Part shown: positions 15,821 through 27,142 of the stretch, one piece after another
How the letters are laid out: every line of letters starts with the position of its first letter
How positions within the stretch are numbered: the stretch's first letter is position 1
Origin: Mycobacterium sp.
GTDB lineage: Bacteria > Actinomycetota > Actinomycetes > Mycobacteriales > Mycobacteriaceae
DNA length: 64,000 bases
Reading direction: 5' to 3'
NCBI GenBank assembly: GCA_018401645.1
Contig: JAGYKK010000005.1
Span: forward strand, 1 to 64,000
Notes under the pieces: generated by a model
What the model saw: the letters and a program-made list of their open reading frames with translations, nothing else
What the model was told of the DNA's origin: nothing
Database searches by the model: none
Made by a program: the position numbers and the translations under genes

Positions 15821-18425
15821 ATGTCGGACGTCTATCCCCCGGCGAAGCCGACGTTGCGCCGGATGGCCCTGTTCTGCCTGTTAGCAGGCGTGTTGACCGC
15901 CGCGTTGTTGTTTCCGGTCGTTGGCGGCATCGGGATGGCGAGCAACCACGCATCAGAGTCGGTGACTCAAAGCTCCGAAGACATCGTCGGCGGGAAGGTA
16001 CCCGCGGTCTCGACGATGGTGGACGCCGCCGGTACTCCGATCGCGTGGCTCTACCTACAACGCCGCTGGGAGGTGCCCACCAACCGCATCGCCGACACGA
16101 TGAAACTCGCGATCGTGTCCATCGAGGACAAACGCTTCGCCGATCATAACGGCGTCGACCTCCAGGGCACCCTCACCGGCCTGGCCGGGTTCCTCAAAGG
16201 CGGCGGGAACACCCGCGGTGGATCCACCATCGAGCAGCAGTACGTCAAGAACTACAACCTGCTGGTCACTGCCGACAGCGATGCAGAGCGCCGGGCCGCG
16301 GTAGAGACCACCCCGACCCGCAAGCTCCGGGAGATCAGGACGGCTCTGGCGTTGGGTACGCAACTCACCAAGCCCGAGATCCTCACCCGCTATCTGAACC
16401 TGATTCCGTTCGGCAACGGCGCCTACGGCATCCAGGACGCCGCCCGCACCTACTTCGGGATCGATGCGGTAGGACTCAACTGGCAGCAGTCGGCACTGCT
16501 GGCCGGGATGGTTCAGTCCACCAGTGCCCTGAACCCCTACACCAATCCGCAGGGCGCCCTGGATCGGCGCAACCTGGTGCTCGACACCATGATCGGAAAC
16601 CTGCCCGCCTTCACCGACGAGCTTCGCGCCGCACGAGAACAACCGTTGGGCGTTCTGCCGAAACCAAGTACCCTCCCGCAGGGCTGCATCGCCGCGGGCG
16701 ATCGCGCGTTCTTCTGCGACTACGCGCTGGAATACCTGGCCCGGGCGGGCATCAGCAAGGAGGAGGTGGCCCGCAACGGCTACCTGATCAAGACGACGCT
16801 GGATCCTAAGGTTCAAACCAGCGTCAAGCGGGCGATCAACGCCGTCGCCGCTCCCACCTTGGACAGCGTCGCCAGCGTGATGAGTGTCATCCGGCCCGGC
16901 AAGGATTCGCATCGGGTGCTCGCGATGGGTGACAACCGCGGTTACGGGTTGAAATTGGAGGCCGGCCAAACCGTGCAACCGCAGCCCTTCACCCTTCTAG
17001 GTGACGGTGCGGGTTCTATTTTCAAGATCTTCACCAGCGCCGCGGCGCTGGAGATGGGAATGGGCATCAACGCAATGCTCGACGTTCCGCCCGGGTTCCA
17101 GGGAAAGGGACTCGGCGACAGCGACACCAAGGGGTGCCCGCCCAAAACCTGGTGCGTTCGCAATGCAGCGGGCTATCGCAGCCCGCTGAGCATGACCGAT
17201 GCCCTGGCGTTGTCGCCGAACACCACCTTCGCGAAACTCATCGAACAGGTCGGGGTTGGGCGAACGGTCGACATGGCGGTGCGCCTGGGCCTGCGCTCCT
17301 ACGCCGATCCCGGCACCGCTCGGGCCTACGTGCAGAACAGTGACGAGAGCCTCGCCGAGTACGTCAAGCGGGAGAACATCGGCTCCTTCACCCTCGGGCC
17401 CTTCGAAGTCAATGCGTTGGAATTGTCCAACGTCGCCGCCACCTTGGCCTCCGGGGGCGTGTGGTGTCCACCGACCCCCATCGACAAGGTGCTGGATCGC
17501 GGGGGTAAGCCGATCGACGTCCCGACCGCGAAGTGCGAGCAGGTGGTACCCGAAGGTCTCGCCAACACCCTGACCAACGCTCTGGCCAAAGACACCATCA
17601 CCGGGACCGGGACCGAGACGATCGTCGTCGGCTGGGGCCTGCCGATGGCCGGGAAGACGGGAACCACCGAATCCCACCGCTCCTCCGGATTTCTGGGTTA
17701 TACCAATCAACTCGCTGCGGCCAGTTACGTATTCGACGACTCCCCAAAGCCCGCGGCCCTGTGCGCCTTCCCGTTGCGCAAGTGCGGCGGTGAGGGCAAC
17801 CTCTACGGCGGAACATCACCGGCCCAAACCTGGTTCCTGGCGATGAGCCCGATCGCCACCAGTTTCCCGGTCCGGTGACGTTGCCGCCGACCGATCCTCG
17901 CTACTTGAACGGTGCCCCGGGCAAGGCTGTGCCCGTCGTGGTGGGTCTGAATCTCGATGCCGCGCGACAACGCATCCGGGAAGCGGGTTTCCGGGTGTCG
18001 GATCAGTCGATACCGGTGAACAGCACGGCGTCACGGGGAACCGTCGTCGGGACCAGCCCATCCGGGCCGGTCCTACCCGGCTCGGTCATCACGATAACCA
18101 CGAGCAGTGGAAGCGCTCCGGCGCCGCCGCCGGTGTACCGCGCCCCGGTTCCCCAGTACGACCCCGGCAACAACAACAACTACAGCGAGAACTACGACGC
18201 CCTGCGCCGCCACCCCCGGCGCAGGTCCCGCCGCCGCCACTGGGTGCGAACGTTATCGAGATCCCGGGTCTACCGCCGATCACGGTTCCGGTCCCCACCA
18301 GCCGTCCCCGAATTCCTGCCGCCGCCACCACCACCGCCGCCACCACCACCGCCACCACCACCGCCCCCGCCACCACCACCACCACGCCGCCACCACCACC
18401 CGGCGGAATCATTCCGCCGGCCTGA
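15821..18425 (+). CDS. ponA2: Bifunctional penicillin-binding protein PonA2, two frameshifts near the 3' end
   Basis: A class A PBP that polymerises and cross-links peptidoglycan. A short cytosolic tail and one membrane helix precede the glycosyltransferase domain (EDKRFADHNGVD, GGSTIEQQYVKN) and the transpeptidase domain with SIFK (SxxK), SPNT (SxN) and KTGTT. The frame stops at 17878, but restoring one C near 17868 continues as TLPPTDPRYLNGAPGKAVP into a PASTA domain (VVGLNLDAARQRIREAGF). A second shift near 18205 leads to PPLGANVIEIPGLPPITVPV and a Thr/Pro-rich tail ending at TGA 18423-18425. This order is that of mycobacterial PonA2 (Rv3682). Its M. tuberculosis neighbour whiB4 is not here, so the locus differs. 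Confidence 0.9.
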
Positions 18426-18511
18426 TAACAATCGGCTAAGGACTGCCACCTTGCGCCTACCAACGACGACCTGCCACCAACGCGAGGCTCGACGTTTTCT
18501 AAGGTGGGGTA

Positions 18512-19705
18512 ATGACCACCGCTATCGACGCCGACCAAGTCGCCAAGATCGCTGAGGAGGTCGTCGCCGAGCACGACCCCAAGCAAGTACCACTGCCGGA
18601 CTTCCTCGGCGCATGCTTCGATGCGGGACTGTCGTGGGTCCACTTCCCTGAAGGCCTGGGCGGGCTGGGCGCCTCCCGTGGCCTACAGGGCGTGGCCGAC
18701 GAAATCCTGCAGGGTGCGGGCGGCCCGGTACCTCTTGGGTTGAATCCGATGGGCTACGGAATGGCCGCACCGACCGTGCGCGAGCACGCGCAGAGCGAAG
18801 ACATCAAGAAGTTTTTCCTGCGTCCGCTGGCCACGACGGAGGACATCTGGTGTCAGCTCTTCTCTGAGCCGGGGGCGGGCTCTGACCTCGCGGGGTTGGC
18901 CACCTCGGCGGTGCGCGACGGAGACGGTTGGGTGATCAACGGGCAGAAGGTGTGGACCAGCCTGGCCCACAAGGCCCGCTGGGGCCTGCTGCTGGCCCGC
19001 ACCGACACCGACGCACCCAAACACAAGGGGCTGACCTACTTCATTCTGGACATGCACGCCCCCGGCGTCGAGACCCGGCCACTGCGCCAGATGACCGGAC
19101 AGGCCGAGTTCAACGAGGTTTACATCACCGATGCGCGCATCGGTGACACCCATCGCCTCGGCGGTGTCGGCGACGGTTGGCGAGTGGCGATGACCACACT
19201 GATGAACGAGCGCAGCGCCCTGGGAGCCAGCGGTAGTCGCCGCGGCGCCGGAACGATCGCCGAGGCCGTTGCGCTATGGGCCGCACGCCCGGATCTGCAC
19301 ACCCCGGTGATGCGCGACCGCCTCGCAGCGCTATGGCTACGCGCCGAGGCGCAGCGGCTCACCTCCGAACGATCACGCGCATCGGCAACCGCCGGCGATC
19401 CCGGCCCGGAAGGGTCAATCGGCAAAATGGTCGGTGCCGAACTAAATCAAAAGATCTACCAGTTCTGCATGGATCTGCTTGGGCCGGAGGGCATTCTGTA
19501 CCACGGTTACGCCATGCACGGATCGCACCGAGACGGTGATTGGCGCGGTCCAATCCAGCAGCGTTACCTGCGAAGTCGTGCCAACACCATTGAGGGAGGT
19601 ACCTCCGAGGTGATGCGCAACATCCTGGGCGAGCGGGTGCTGGGCCTGCCCGGCGATCTGCGGGCCGACGCCGGGATGCCGTGGAAGGACGTACCCCGTG
19701 GCTGA
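18512..19705 (+). CDS. Acyl-CoA dehydrogenase, catalytic-type subunit
   Basis: A 397-residue FadE-type flavoprotein. FSEPGAGSDLAGL and WVINGQKVWTS are the FAD and substrate signatures. Near the C-terminus, NTIEGGTSEVMRNILGERVLGLP contains a Glu in the usual catalytic-base position of the isovaleryl-type subgroup. It overlaps the next acyl-CoA dehydrogenase gene by eight bases. In mycobacteria such adjacent pairs commonly form alpha2beta2 heterotetramers that oxidise sterol side-chain or branched acyl-CoAs. Specific substrate cannot be told from sequence. ATG 18512 sits after a GGTGGGG stretch. Confidence 0.88.
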   Translation: MTTAIDADQVAKIAEEVVAEHDPKQVPLPDFLGACFDAGLSWVHFPEGLGGLGASRGLQGVADEILQGAGGPVPLGLNPMGYGMAAPTVREHAQSEDIKKFFLRPLATTEDIWCQLFSEPGAGSDLAGLATSAVRDGDGWVINGQKVWTSLAHKARWGLLLARTDTDAPKHKGLTYFILDMHAPGVETRPLRQMTGQAEFNEVYITDARIGDTHRLGGVGDGWRVAMTTLMNERSALGASGSRRGAGTIAEAVALWAARPDLHTPVMRDRLAALWLRAEAQRLTSERSRASATAGDPGPEGSIGKMVGAELNQKIYQFCMDLLGPEGILYHGYAMHGSHRDGDWRGPIQQRYLRSRANTIEGGTSEVMRNILGERVLGLPGDLRADAGMPWKDVPRG

Positions 19706-20858
19706 GTTCACGTTCACCACCGAACAGCAGCAACTGCGAACCGCAGTGCGCAAGTTCAACGCCGAGAACTTCACCGAGCCGACAGTGCGCCAGTTGATGG
19801 AGTCCAAGGTCGCCTATGACCCCGCGGTATGGCGGCGACTGGGCACCGAACTCGGCGTGCTCGGTATGTCGGTGCCCGAAGTCGACGGCGGGGTGGGCGG
19901 TTCACTCGTCGATCAGGCGGTCGCCGTCGAGGAGTTCGGGGCCACCCTGTCCTGTGGACCGCTCTTCGGCACGGTTTATCTCGCCGTCCCGGCCCTGGTT
20001 GCCTGCCCGACCGGAGCCGCCCGCGGCGATCTACTGGCCGCTCTCATCGACGGTGATCGCACCGCCGCGTTCGCGGTACCCGACACCGCCGGAGTCTTCG
20101 CGGAGGATGCCACCGTCACCGTCGCCGCCGGGGGCACCGGCGATGCAGTGGTGCTCACCGGAAAGACCGCACGCGTGGTCGACGCCACGATGGCCGACGT
20201 CTTTCTGGTGGCCGCCCGAGGGTCTGACGGCGTGGGCCTCTACGCCGTCGATGCCGCCGATGTCGCGCTCACTCCGCTGGTCACGATGGATCTGACCCGG
20301 CCGCAGGCCGATATCGAATTCTCCGACTCCCCCGCGCGTCTGCTAGCCGCGCCGGCAGAAGCCGACCGGGTGATCAACCACGCGCTGCAGGTTGGCGCGG
20401 TGCTGCTCGCAGTCGAGCAGGTTGGTGCCGCCCAACACCTGCTCGACCTGTCGGTGCAGTACGCCAAGTCCCGCTTGCAGTTCGGCCGTCAGATCGGCTC
20501 CTTCCAGGCGGTCAAGCACAAGCTCGCCGACATGCTCGTTGATCTCGAACATGCCCGCTCGGCCGCCTACCACGGCGTCTGGTCGCTGTCCGAGGGCACC
20601 GACGACCCGGCGTTGGCCGCGAGTATCGCGCAGGCAATCTGTTCGGCCTCGTTCAGCCGGATCGCCGCCGACACCATTCAGGTGCACGGCGGTATCGGCT
20701 TCACCTGGGAACACCAAGCGCATTTGTATTTTAAGCGTGCCGCCACCGATGCGGCACTACTCGGCAGCGCCGAACAGCACCGCGCGCGGGTGGCCGATCT
20801 AGTGCTCGACGCCGCAACCATCGATGAACTACCGCCGATCGCAGTCGGCGTCGCCTGA
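19698..20858 (+). CDS. Acyl-CoA dehydrogenase, partner subunit
   Basis: A 386-residue acyl-CoA dehydrogenase family protein. RLQFGRQIGSFQAVKHKLADM and DTIQVHGGIGFTWEHQAHLYFKRA are the typical C-terminal-domain signatures. The normal IEGG-type catalytic Glu region is absent and replaced by the HGGIGFTWEH form found in the non-catalytic or alternative partner of heteromeric pairs. The eight-base overlap with the preceding gene supports stoichiometric co-translation. It ends ten bases before the convergent WS/DGAT gene, leaving almost no room for a terminator. Confidence 0.87.
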   Translation: MAEFTFTTEQQQLRTAVRKFNAENFTEPTVRQLMESKVAYDPAVWRRLGTELGVLGMSVPEVDGGVGGSLVDQAVAVEEFGATLSCGPLFGTVYLAVPALVACPTGAARGDLLAALIDGDRTAAFAVPDTAGVFAEDATVTVAAGGTGDAVVLTGKTARVVDATMADVFLVAARGSDGVGLYAVDAADVALTPLVTMDLTRPQADIEFSDSPARLLAAPAEADRVINHALQVGAVLLAVEQVGAAQHLLDLSVQYAKSRLQFGRQIGSFQAVKHKLADMLVDLEHARSAAYHGVWSLSEGTDDPALAASIAQAICSASFSRIAADTIQVHGGIGFTWEHQAHLYFKRAATDAALLGSAEQHRARVADLVLDAATIDELPPIAVGVA

Positions 20859-20868
20859 CATCGCCTCG

Positions 20869-22191
20869 TCACGTCCGCCCGGCGGCGCCGCGTAGTTCTT
20901 CGTAGGCGCGGGTAATCGCGTCGGCGAGTTCGGCGATACCCGAAAGCGCGGAGGGATCGGTGCACAGTCCGATTCCGATATCACCGGAGCACGAGATCGC
21001 CGAAATCCGTAGGGAGTGGTGGGTTCCCGGCTCCGACGATGAGAACAACTGCTGGACTTGGCGGCCGGCGACGGTGACCGGGTTCGACGGACCGGGCACA
21101 TTCGAGATCGCGAGGCTGAATTCGGCTGCGCTGTTGGCGAAGCGCTGAACCGCTCGGTCGATGAGTTCCACCCGACCAAGGGCATGAAACAGGTCGTACA
21201 TTTCTCCGGCATCCTCAAGATGCTTGCGCTTGGTGGTCTCAGCGCTGATCAGGTCCAGTCGGACGAGTGGATCGCTCTCGGCCAGGGGCAGATCAACATT
21301 GATGAACGAGTCATGGTTGCCCGCGGCGGGTATGCCCTCGTCACGGTGATGAAGACTAACCGGCACCTGAGCGCGGAGGTGCCGGGCGCGCGACGCATCG
21401 GCGGGCAACCACTCGCGCAATCCGCCGGAGATGATCGCCAGGAGCACGTCATTGACGGTGGCGCCGCCCGGCCGCGAGGCGCCGATTCGTTTCATCTCCG
21501 CCAGGGGCGCGACGCTGAAGGCCAACTCCCGTGCAGCAGTGATGGGCTGGTCGAAAGGTGAGCGCGAAGCGCGGTGACCGAGTTCGCGAAGGACCGCCGC
21601 GGGCATCCGACGGGCCTTTTCCCGGCGGGAAGTCGCCGGGACTACCGGTCGCGGACCCGACCGGACCTCCCCGGATGCCGGAGTGTCAGGGTGGGTATCG
21701 AAAAGCACGGCGTCGAGGAACCGCACGCCGGCGATTCCATCCGCCATCGCGTGGTGAATTCGCGCCGCGATGGCTTCCCGGCCGTCGGCCAGGGGACCGA
21801 TCACATCGAATGTCCACAGTGGCCGGTCGCGGTCGAGATGCTCGGACATCAGCGTGCTGACGATCCGCCACAGGTCGGCCTGCGTAGCAAAATCTGGCGT
21901 TACTACACACCGGACGTGATCCTCGATATCGAAATCGGTGGCCGCCACCCAGCGGGGCGCGGTTCCGCCGGAATCAACGCGCTGGATTGCCCGCGGTTGG
22001 GCTGAAAGTCGTTGGCCAACATGCTTTTTGAGCGCACCTAGGTCGAGCCGTTGCGATCCCGGCTCGAGGATCACCAGCTTCAGCGTGTGCCCGGTGATCG
22101 CCGCCGACTCCAGCTTGAGGATGTGAGCATCGTCCGTTGAGAGCTGATCGGGATTGTCCTGGGGCTCCACCTGGTGGAGTCTATCGGGCAA
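20869..22191 (-). CDS. Wax ester synthase/diacylglycerol acyltransferase (WS/DGAT) family
   Basis: A 440-residue protein with HHAMADG at residues 146-152, the HHxxxDG catalytic motif that transfers acyl groups from acyl-CoA to alcohols or diacylglycerol. Further family marks are NDVLLAIISGGLREWL and the C-terminal LAISNVPGPSNPVTVAG. Mycobacteria carry many such proteins for triacylglycerol or wax storage. The start ATG lies three bases after the restored end of hrpA, so the two may be co-transcribed. The N-terminus (LSTDDAHILKLES) resembles the usual LSxxDAxFLxxE opening. Confidence 0.9.
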   Translation of the reverse strand: MPDRLHQVEPQDNPDQLSTDDAHILKLESAAITGHTLKLVILEPGSQRLDLGALKKHVGQRLSAQPRAIQRVDSGGTAPRWVAATDFDIEDHVRCVVTPDFATQADLWRIVSTLMSEHLDRDRPLWTFDVIGPLADGREAIAARIHHAMADGIAGVRFLDAVLFDTHPDTPASGEVRSGPRPVVPATSRREKARRMPAAVLRELGHRASRSPFDQPITAARELAFSVAPLAEMKRIGASRPGGATVNDVLLAIISGGLREWLPADASRARHLRAQVPVSLHHRDEGIPAAGNHDSFINVDLPLAESDPLVRLDLISAETTKRKHLEDAGEMYDLFHALGRVELIDRAVQRFANSAAEFSLAISNVPGPSNPVTVAGRQVQQLFSSSEPGTHHSLRISAISCSGDIGIGLCTDPSALSGIAELADAITRAYEELRGAAGRT

Positions 22192-22194
22192 CTC

Positions 22195-25100
22195 TCAGGC
22201 CAAGACCACGTCGATGGCGCGGTAGATGCGCTGCTCGCTGACGGGTCGGGGGGTACCCAACTGCTGGGCCCACAGGCTGACCCGCAATTCCTGGATCAGC
22301 CGTGCGATGTCGCGGACCTCGTCTGTGCCGGCTCGTGCCGGCGACAGCGCCGCAAGGAGTTCGTCGTAGGCCTGCTGGACGGCGTGAACGCGCGCCATCC
22401 GCTCGCGGTCGGCGGCTACGGCGTGCGGAAGCCGTTAAGCCGACGAACGATCGCGGTGAGGTAGCGGGCAAGATCTGCCAGGTGCGTGGCGCCGGTCGCG
22501 GCGACGAATCCGGGTGCCACTAGAGCTCGAAGCTGCGTCTTGACATCGGCGACGGCGGCGGTCTGTACCGCCGGTGGGCTCCCCGGTAGTGCCACCTCCG
22601 CCGCATGCAGTGCCACCAGAACGGTCTCGACGCGGCCCAGGATCGCCGATGTGGTCGCCGCCAGGTCCGCAGCCACCCGTTGGCGCAGCGCATCGAATTC
22701 CGTCCTGGTCCACACCGGTGCTGACACCAGCGCATCGACGGCGGCATCGGCGCAGTCGTCCAGCAGCGCCGGCAACGACCCGTCGGGGTTTGCCGCGAGC
22801 GCCAGCTTCCGACGCGGATCCAGGTCCTTCTCCAGGGACTTCAACGGCGACGGCGTACTGCGCCTCAGCAGGCGGCGCAACCCCATTCCCATCGCCGCGT
22901 CTCTCTCGGCTGCGGTCGTGAACACTCGGATGGCCGCCGACTCGCCGGTGTCGACCAACCCCGGGTATCCGCGCACACCGTGTCCGCCGACAAAGTTCTC
23001 CACGCAGCGCGGCAACTCCGTGAGATCTTCGGGCCAGGCGTGCAGCCCGCTGCGCTGGAGTTCACCGGCCACCGCGTCGGTAACCGCGCGGTCGGATTGC
23101 CTCCCAAGGCGGATCTGCAGTGCACCGAGATCCTTTCCGCGCGCCACTTCGGCTCCGTCGGCACCTTCGACGGCGAAGGTCACCCGCAGATGCGACGGCA
23201 GCTTGTCGAGATCGAAAGCGGTGATCGGTACCAGGACACCGGTCCGCCGGTGAAGTTCGCGCTGCAAGGTCTCCAGGAGCGACTCGTCGCCGGGGCCGAG
23301 ATCGGCCAGCACCGCGCGCGCGGTGTCCGGTGCGGGAACGAAATTGCGCCGCAGGTCTTTGGGGAGGGACCGGATCAGCGCGGTGACCAGTTCCTCGCGC
23401 AGGGCCGGGACCTGCCAGCTGAACTGATCACCGCCCAGGCGGGCCAGCACTCCGACGGGGACATGCACGGTGACGCCGTCATCGGGCGTACCCGGGGAGA
23501 ACCGATAGCTCAGCGGCAGCGCGAGATCTTCGGCCTGCCAATGGTCGGGTTGTTGGTCGTCGGCGTCGTGGAGTCTCAGCAGATCCCCGCGGGTCATCGT
23601 CAGCAGGTCCGGGGTCTGGTGGCGCTGCTTTTTCCACCACCCATCGAAGTGCCGCGCCGAGGTCACCTCGACCGGAATACGGGTGTCGTAGAAGCTGTAG
23701 ATCTCCTCATCGCCGACCAGGAGGTCGCGGCGGCGGGCCCGTTCCTCGAGAGCGGCGAGTTCAGTTCGCAACCGGGCGTTGTCGGCGAAGAAATGATGGC
23801 GGGTCTGCCAATCGCCATCCACCAGTGCGTGCCTGATGAACAGTGCGCGGGCCAGTTCCGGTTCCACCGCCGCGTAGTTGATGCGGCGACGTACGACCAA
23901 CGGCAGTCCGTAAAGGGTGACTCGCTCGTAACCCATTGCGGCGCCGCGCCGGGCATCCCAGTGCGGCTCACTATGACTGCGCACCACCAGATGAGCGGCA
24001 AGGCGCTCGACGGTCTCCGGCTCGATGCTCGCCGCGGTGCGGCCATAAAGCCGGCTCGTCTCAACTAGGTCGGCCACTACGATCCAGCGGGGTGGACGGC
24101 GGGTGAGCACCGACCCGGGGGCCAACACAAACTTGATGTTGCGCGGCCCTGCGAACTCTCGTGTCTCGCCCTCCCTCAATCCGATGTGGGACAGCAGGCC
24201 TGCCAGGAGGGCGGCATGCACGCGGGGCAGGTCAGCGGGGGTGGAATCGTCACGTTCCGCTGCGCTCACGAGCCCGATACCCGCGGCGATGCTTTGCAGC
24301 TGTCCGGCTAAGTCCTGCCACTCCCGAATCCGCAGATGGTGCAGGTATTCCTCACGACACATCCGGCGAAATGCGCTGCCGGACAATACTTTGCGCTGTC
24401 CACCCAGATAACGCCACAGGTTGAGGTAGGAGATGAAATCGCTGGTCTCATCAGCGAAACGCGCGTGCATGGCACGCGCCGCCTCCTCCCGGCCGACGGG
24501 ACGTTCCCGGGGATCGGGAATGGACAGCGCCGCGGCGAGTACCAGCACCTCCCGCAGACAGCCCTCGGTATCGGCCTGCAGGATCATCCGGCCCAACCGC
24601 GGGTCTAGCGGCAACTTGGCTAATCGGCGGCCGACATCGGTGATGTCCCCGGCGGCGTCGAAGGCGCCGAGTTCCTGCAGCAGTGCCACGCCATCGTTGA
24701 CACTGCGTCGTTCGGGCGGATCAAGGAACGGAAAACTCCCGACCTCGCCGAGTTGCAGGGCGGCCATCTGCAAAATGACCGACGCTAGGTTGGTGCGCAG
24801 GATCTCCGGATCAGTGAAGCGCGGCCGGTCGGTGAAGTCCTGTTCGGAGTAAAGCCGGATACAGACCCCGGGCGCGGTGCGCCCAGACCTCCCGGCCCGC
24901 TGCGCGGCCGATGCCTGGGAGATGGGTTCGATCGGCAGCCGTTGCACCTTGGTGCGCCTGCTGTACCGCGAAATTCGGGCGGTGCCCGGGTCTATGACGT
25001 ATCGGATTCCCGGAACGGTCAGTGATGTCTCGGCGACATTGGTCGCCAGCACCACCCGACGGATCAACCGGCTGGCATTGGGCACGAACACCTTCTGCTG

Positions 25101-26144
25101 ATCGGCCGTGGGTAACCGCGCGTAGAGAGGCAGCACCTCGACGTTAGCCATCTCGGCGCGTATCGCCTCGGCGGTGTCGCGAATCTCCCGCTCACCGGAC
25201 AGGAAGATCAGTACATCGCCGGGAGGCTCGCTGGCAAGCTCGGCCAGTGCCTCGAGGATCGCCTCGGTCTGGTCGCGCGGCTCGACCCGGACCACCTCCC
25301 GGTCCGGATCGTCGGGGTCCTGAGAGTCGGAATCACGGTTGCTCGGGAAACCGGCTTCTAAAGGCCGGTAACGGATCTCGACCGGAAAGGTCCGCCCCGA
25401 CACCTCCACGATCGGTGCCCCACCATCAGCGCCACCGAAATGGCGGGCGAAGCGCTGCGGTTCGATGGTCGCCGATGTGACGATCACCTTCAAATCGGGT
25501 CGCCGTGGCAACAGCTGGCGCAGGTACCCGATCAGGAAGTCGATGTTTAGGCTGCGCTCGTGAGCCTCGTCGAGGATCAGAGTGTCGTATCGCAGAAGCC
25601 GGCGGTCCCGCTGGATCTCGGCCAACAGGATCCCGTCGGTCATCAACTTGATCAAGGTGCGTTCCGAGACCTTGTCGGTGAATCGCACCGCGTAGCCGAC
25701 CACATCACCGAGTTGGGTACCCAATTCATCAGCGATACGCTGCGCGACGGTGCGAGCCGCGAGTCGCCGCGGCTGGGTGTGACCGATCGTGCCGCGCACA
25801 CCGCGTCCGAGTTCCAGACAAATCTTGGGCAGCTGGGTCGTCTTGCCCGAGCCGGTCTCACCTGCCACCACCACCACCTGGTGTTCGGTGATGGCCGCGG
25901 CCAACTCCCCCCGGAACGCAGCGACCGGAAGATCCGGATAGGCGATCGTCGGCACGGCGGCTGACCGCTCAGCCACCAGCGCCTCGGCCGTGCCGATCCG
26001 ATCGGTGAGATCCCGCAATCTCGCCGCGCTGACCGGACCTCGAATCGCCTTCAGCCGCCGCCCCAGTCGGACCTCGTCGGCGATGGTCAGGCCCGTCAAT
26101 CGCGCGCGCAAGCCGCGCGCGTCACCGAAGGCCTCGCCAGACAC
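22195..26144 (-). CDS. hrpA: ATP-dependent RNA helicase HrpA, frameshift near the 3' end
   Basis: A DEAH-box helicase of about 1315 residues. GETGSGKTTQLPK (Walker A), LDEAHERS (motif II), TSATIE (motif III) and QRAGRSGRTAPG (motif VI) are followed by the helicase-associated, OB-fold and long C-terminal DUF3418-type regions. The frame stops at 22416 after RRLNGFRTP. Restoring one base near 22437 continues as LPHAVAADRERMARVHAVQ..YDELL to the normal HrpA ending GTPRPVSEQRIYRAIDVVLA at 22195. The lost tail is short, so even the truncated product might work. HrpA acts on mRNA and on stalled ribosomes in other bacteria. Confidence 0.93.
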
Positions 26145-26219
26145 TCACGACACGATAGGCGGCGCAGGACCACCGGCCAGATTCGCGGTGCGTAAACTGG
26201 CGCCCGGAAAGGGCATCTC

Positions 26220-26453
26220 ATGACGACTGCCGTGATCGTCGGCGGTGTGATGCTCGTCGGGATGGGCATGGTGGCCAGTCAGCTGTTTCGACTGAAGGAC
26301 TGGCTGGAACGACAGCCGCCACCACCGCCCCCGCGGTCGAGGGCGAGGGCCCGGACGGCCCCGCCAGCCCCCAGGGTCCCGACTCGTCATAGCTTTCAGC
26401 GGGGTGGATCGCCCCGCCAGCTGAAGCTGTTGACGTACTTGCCCATGTCCTGA
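26220..26453 (+). CDS. Small single-pass membrane protein
   Basis: A 77-residue ORF with one N-terminal transmembrane helix (VIVGGVMLVGMGMVASQLF) followed by a Pro/Arg-rich tail. The annotated end overlaps the convergent gene at 26396 by 58 bases. In the neighbouring frame the tail would end at TAG 26391 as PQGPDSS, without overlap, so a one-base slip in the repetitive CCG/CGG stretch around 26320-26370 is plausible. ATG 26220 follows GGAAAGG eight bases upstream. No family recognised. Confidence 0.5.
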   Translation: MTTAVIVGGVMLVGMGMVASQLFRLKDWLERQPPPPPPRSRARARTAPPAPRVPTRHSFQRGGSPRQLKLLTYLPMS

Positions 26454-27142
26454 GCGATTTCTAGGTTCGCCGGGGACGGCGGCCCCGGCCCGACGTTCGG
26501 CGTGAACTCCCGGAATGGCCCCTGAGCGGCAGCGATCAGAGCTAAATCGTTCTTGACCGCGACGACGATGATCAACCGGATTCGATTGGAACCGCCGGTG
26601 GTGCCGAGCGGCCAGAAGTCGGCGACCTCGCCGTAACCCAGGTGAAAGCCGACAGTCGCATTCGGCAGTTCGTAGGCGGTCTGGACATCGGGGAACCCGC
26701 TCCGCAACGAATCTTTGGCGACCTGTTGCGCGTCGCGGCCGTTGGCAGGCTGACTGAACAGCCGCAGGGTGCCACCGTCGCCGACTGTCCAATCCGCGAT
26801 GACGCCATTGGGTTGCAGTGCCACATCGTAGGCCGCGCCGGGTACCGGGTAGGACACCGAGAACGAACCGTCCGGCGCTGTGAAACGGGGATTGGTCGCC
26901 ACCGGTAGGCCGATTGGTGGCCGACCACAGTCCGGGGGGCACGCGTAGCGGCTGGTTACGTTATCGATCCGACTATCCACCAGGGCGAGGACCATCATGC
27001 CCGCTAACAGGATCAGCACCCACAGCCCGAGGGTGGCGAAATACTTCGGGCCCCGGACCCGGCGGGCGGTGTACCGCCCCGGCGGCACGGCATAACCCTC
27101 GAAGGATCCAATGGGGGTCGCATCCGTTTCTGGGCCCCTCAT
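26396..27142 (-). CDS. Single-pass membrane-anchored protein of unknown function, S53-linked
   Basis: A 248-residue protein: about 35 cytosolic residues, one helix (FATLGLWVLILLAGMMVLALV), then a 190-residue extracytoplasmic domain. A Cys pair (ACPPDCG) lies just after the helix and could form a disulfide. The domain has a beta-rich pattern (FSVSYPVPGAAYDVALQPNG) reminiscent of lipoprotein or PsbP-like folds, but no family is certain. The start ATG overlaps the stop of the S53 peptidase gene by four bases, so the proteins are made together and may act together at the cell surface, as substrate, inhibitor or scaffold. Confidence 0.7.
   Translation of the reverse strand: MRGPETDATPIGSFEGYAVPPGRYTARRVRGPKYFATLGLWVLILLAGMMVLALVDSRIDNVTSRYACPPDCGRPPIGLPVATNPRFTAPDGSFSVSYPVPGAAYDVALQPNGVIADWTVGDGGTLRLFSQPANGRDAQQVAKDSLRSGFPDVQTAYELPNATVGFHLGYGEVADFWPLGTTGGSNRIRLIIVVAVKNDLALIAAAQGPFREFTPNVGPGPPSPANLEIAQDMGKYVNSFSWRGDPPR

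Noticed and set aside
18307-18400. CCA/CCG-rich run read as a polyproline protein or CRISPR-like repeat
   Set aside because: In the correct frame it is the Thr/Pro-rich tail of PonA2; no spacer structure.
22980-24068. Plus-strand ORF of 362 codons opposite hrpA
   Set aside because: Antisense shadow of a clear helicase gene.
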